Assembly (NCBI GenBank): GCA_945873125.1
Contig: CAMCBV010000011.1
Location: 1-64,000 of the forward strand
Reading direction: 5' to 3'
Origin: Prosthecobacter debontii
GTDB taxonomy: Bacteria; Verrucomicrobiota; Verrucomicrobiia; Verrucomicrobiales; Akkermansiaceae
DNA: 64,000 nucleotides
How positions within the stretch are numbered: the first letter of the stretch is position 1; each line of letters opens with the position of its first letter. The translations under genes were made by a program, and so were the position numbers. Below the pieces are notes generated by a model, which ran no database searches, had not been told where the DNA came from, and was given only the letters and a program-made list of their open reading frames with translations. This document shows positions 61,814 through 64,000 of this stretch, in pieces.

Positions 61814-63388
61814 ATGGCAAACAAGGACGTTACAGACCCGGTGCGGATGGAGAAAATTGTCTCCCTATGCAAACGCAGAGGCTTCATTTTTCAGGCAGGA
61901 GAACTCTACGGCGGACTCAATGGTTGCTGGGATTACGGCCCGCTGGGCGCCGAACTCAAGCGTAACCTCAAAGATTACTGGTGGAGGAAAACCGTTCAGG
62001 AACGCGACGACGTGCTCGGCATGGATGGCGCGATTTTGACGATGGAAGAAGTTTTGCAATCATCCGGCCATATCGGTGGATTCAGCGATCCGATGTGCGA
62101 TTGCCTTCTCTCCAAAGCCCGACTCCGTGCCGACCAAATCGATCCGCAGGACGGAACGGTTTACCATTTTACCGGTGCGAGCTTACCTGAATCGGATTGG
62201 AAAACCGAAAAAGCCTATTCCGTCCTCCAGCTTCCCGGTCAGGACGAGGCAAAAGTCCGTAAAACCGCGCGCGAATATTACTCCCAGTTCATCAAAGAAT
62301 CCGTGATGAGCAAAAAGGAAGCAATCAAAGCGATCCAGCTTGAAGGAGAAAAAACAGAACAGGTGACGGGCACGACGAGCTACAACCCTGCAAATGGCTC
62401 ACTTCTGACTGAGCCGCGTGAGTTCAACCTCATGCTCCAAACCAACTTCGGCGCAACCGGAGACCAAGTCGCCTACCTCCGCCCGGAAACCGCACAGTCG
62501 ATTTTCTGCCAATACAAAAACGTGCTCGATTCGAATCGGGTGAAGCTGCCCTTCGGCATTGCCCAGGTCGGCAAATCGTTCCGTAACGAAATCAATCCGC
62601 GTAACTATACCTTCCGCTCCCGCGAGTTCGAACAAATGGAGATCGAGTATTTCTGTCATCCCAATGACGGCATGCGCCTGACTGATGAATGGCTGGAAAC
62701 CCGTCTGAACTTCTATGAGGAAATCGGCATCCCGCGCACCAAGCTCCACATTCTAGACGTGCCGGATGGCGATCGCGCGTTTTACTCCAAAAAAACCTAC
62801 GATATCGAATACGAGTTCCCCTTCGGCATCCAGGAACTGGAAGGCGTGGCTTATCGCACCGATTACGATCTCGGCGTCCACGCCAAAGGTTCCGGCAGGC
62901 CCTTGGAATACTTCGATGAGGAAACCAAAGAGCGCTTCCTTCCACATGTCGTGGAACCATCCGCAGGCTGCGACCGCACGATACTCGCACTGATCTGCGA
63001 AGCTTTCGATGAGGAAGAACTCGGTCAAGATGGCAAAAGCGACCTCCGCACCGTCATGCGCTTCATGCCTTCCATGGCGCCGATCAAGGTTGCGATTTTT
63101 CCGCTTCTCAAGAAAAACGAGGAGCAAGTCCGCATTTCCAAAGAAATTCAAAAGCAGCTTCAACCCTGGATGAACGTGTTTTACGATGATAGCGGAGCGG
63201 TTGGCCGCCGCTATCGACGTCAAGACGAGATAGGCACGCCGTTCTGTGTCACCGTCGATTTCGAGACGCTGGGTGAGGAAAAACCTGAACTCAAAGGCAC
63301 GATTACCATCCGTCACCGTGACTCGATGGAGCAAGAGCGCCTCCCGATCGAAGATCTTTTGACGTGGCTTTTGGCACGAGTTAGGTAA
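61814..63388 (+). CDS. glyS: Glycyl-tRNA synthetase, single-chain (alpha2) type
   Basis: 524 residues. Eukaryote/archaea-like GlyRS features: FIFQAGELYGGLNGCWDYGPLGAELKRNL, TGTTSYNPANGSLL, class II motif 2 FRNEINPRNYTFRSREFEQME and motif 3 EPSAGCDRTILAL, then the C-terminal anticodon domain from about 400. It differs from the two-subunit GlyRS of many bacteria. Start at 61814 (MANKDV) chosen by family; a longer frame begins at 61751. No T-box or Shine-Dalgarno sequence seen. Confidence 0.94.
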   Translation: MANKDVTDPVRMEKIVSLCKRRGFIFQAGELYGGLNGCWDYGPLGAELKRNLKDYWWRKTVQERDDVLGMDGAILTMEEVLQSSGHIGGFSDPMCDCLLSKARLRADQIDPQDGTVYHFTGASLPESDWKTEKAYSVLQLPGQDEAKVRKTAREYYSQFIKESVMSKKEAIKAIQLEGEKTEQVTGTTSYNPANGSLLTEPREFNLMLQTNFGATGDQVAYLRPETAQSIFCQYKNVLDSNRVKLPFGIAQVGKSFRNEINPRNYTFRSREFEQMEIEYFCHPNDGMRLTDEWLETRLNFYEEIGIPRTKLHILDVPDGDRAFYSKKTYDIEYEFPFGIQELEGVAYRTDYDLGVHAKGSGRPLEYFDEETKERFLPHVVEPSAGCDRTILALICEAFDEEELGQDGKSDLRTVMRFMPSMAPIKVAIFPLLKKNEEQVRISKEIQKQLQPWMNVFYDDSGAVGRRYRRQDEIGTPFCVTVDFETLGEEKPELKGTITIRHRDSMEQERLPIEDLLTWLLARVR

Positions 63389-63449
63389 ATTGAGGTTGCA
63401 AGCCCCGCTTTCCCGATGCATCCAAGAGGCGGATCAACCACCAAGCACC

Positions 63450-63686
63450 ATGGCAGACAAAGAAGACAGAAATGAAGAAAACGTAGTAGGAAAGTTCTAC
63501 GTCGACAGCCAATGCATCGATTGCGATCTTTGCCGCGAAACCGCGCCAAGCAATTTCACCCGTGCGGATGACGAGGGCTACTCCTACGTTTTCAAACAAC
63601 CTGAAAACGAAGCAGAGATCGCCCAGTGCATCGAAGCGATGGAAGGCTGCCCTGTCGAGGCAATCGGCGATGACGGAGAATTCTGA
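63450..63686 (+). CDS. Small ferredoxin
   Basis: 78 residues. C22-x2-C25-x2-C28 (QCIDCDLC) followed by C67-P (EGCPVEAI), the pattern of a single [4Fe-4S] cluster ferredoxin; C60 is extra. Acidic, cytoplasmic, likely an electron carrier. The start MADKED is 61 nt after glyS; an in-frame start at 63390 would overlap nothing but adds non-family residues. Confidence 0.85.
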   Translation: MADKEDRNEENVVGKFYVDSQCIDCDLCRETAPSNFTRADDEGYSYVFKQPENEAEIAQCIEAMEGCPVEAIGDDGEF

Positions 63687-63694
63687 TCCCCGCC

Positions 63695-64000
63695 ATGGCT
63701 TCGCCCAGGAAACGGAAACCTGCCAATCGGCGCGACAGGATTCACGAGGAACTGATGAGCGAGTGGCTGGGCTGTGAAAAACCGCTTGAGCTCAATGAAA
63801 ACGTCTCGGCCGCGGCGGATTGGATCGACTCCATTCTGAAAAAACAATTTTTTGCGGAAAGCCTCAATGAAGAGGAAGTGAAAGCCGCATGGAAAGAGGT
63901 TGCCGGAGAATTCATCGGCAGCCATACGGAACCGGTTTCCGTTAAAGACGGACATCTGGTTCTGCGAGTCACCCAGCCAGCCATGCGCTTCCATCTCGAA
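63695..64000 (+). CDS. DciA/DUF721-type protein, 5' part (truncated by the window end)
   Basis: 102 residues visible, open to the edge. After a basic N-terminus (MASPRKRKPANRRDRI) comes a helix-rich part and WKEVAGEFIGSHTEPVSVKDG, then LVLRVTQPAMRFHLE, matching the DUF721 core of DciA, which helps load replicative helicase DnaB in bacteria lacking DnaC-type loaders. A longer N-terminal extension than usual is present. 8 nt after the ferredoxin gene. Confidence 0.7.
   Translation, partial: MASPRKRKPANRRDRIHEELMSEWLGCEKPLELNENVSAAADWIDSILKKQFFAESLNEEEVKAAWKEVAGEFIGSHTEPVSVKDGHLVLRVTQPAMRFHLE

Overview
The window looks like chromosomal DNA of a Gram-negative member of the Verrucomicrobia (Verrucomicrobiota), probably an Akkermansiaceae/Luteolibacter-type bacterium. 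Evidence for this: an LpxC-FabZ fusion, KDO transferase (lipid A made), secreted PDZ/HEAT and sialate-esterase-like proteins, an eukaryote-type single-chain GlyRS, a SMUG1-type uracil-DNA glycosylase, and start codons that mostly lack a Shine-Dalgarno sequence. The assignment comes from gene content only. Moderate GC, dense packing and many 1-4 nt gene overlaps indicate a normal free-living chromosome; the only mobile-element trace is an IS630-type transposase end at position 1.

Layout. 1-2.3 kb: transposase fragment, an acidic secreted protein and a nitrilase-family amidohydrolase. 2.4-9.5 kb: nuoB-nuoC (no other nuo genes beside them), a rhomboid protease, a membrane protein fused to a spermidine-synthase-like domain, and a secreted PDZ/toroid/HEAT protein. 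9.6-14.6 kb: SGNH hydrolase, Uup, TsaB, an orphan RelE-like protein, a histone-deacetylase-fold protein. 14.7-22.2 kb: polyprenyl glycosylphosphotransferase and O-antigen ligase/TPR (surface polysaccharide), prs, ppc. 22.2-27.3 kb: an operon of a 1200-aa PDZ/toroid/HEAT protein (paralogue of the one at 7.1 kb) and a SASA-type esterase. 27.4-33.6 kb: CbpA/DnaJ-CbpM, PssA, a degenerate M28-like protein, KamA, a membrane-anchored Ig-like protein and a methyltransferase. 33.6-37.8 kb: a hairpin-rich region, carA, purA, a VapBC pair overlapping uppS. 37.9-41.9 kb: sugar MFS transporter, M23 peptidase, coaD, trxB. 42-48.7 kb: PP2C phosphatase with a 135-aa kinase-like partner, then rsmD-waaA-(548-aa RG-rich protein)-lpxC/fabZ. 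48.7-50.8 kb: tRNA-Val(CAC) and an arsenic cluster arsR-DUF6428-aqp-arsC with its promoter/operator. 50.8-64 kb: AmpG-like MFS, KDG-kinase-like PfkB protein, ctaB-SMUG1, aldolase/dehydrogenase fusion, alpha/beta hydrolase, alaS, glyS, ferredoxin and the start of a DciA/DUF721 gene.

Functional themes are envelope synthesis (LPS, exopolysaccharide, undecaprenyl phosphate, phosphatidylserine), secreted glycan-related enzymes, nucleotide biosynthesis (prs, carA, purA) and translation (alaS, glyS, tRNA-Val, TsaB, Uup).

The most unusual signal is in the intergenic DNA: degenerate tracts of four 7-bp units (28 bp), consensus close to RRTTTAR, directly beside the starts of uup, purA, lpxC/fabZ and rsmD and at the stop of the sugar kinase; related heptad or octad tracts lie inside alaS (in frame), between coaD and trxB, and before ctaB. 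Also notable are a perfect 23-bp inverted repeat before carA, the kinase-PP2C pair, and the toroid/HEAT paralogues.
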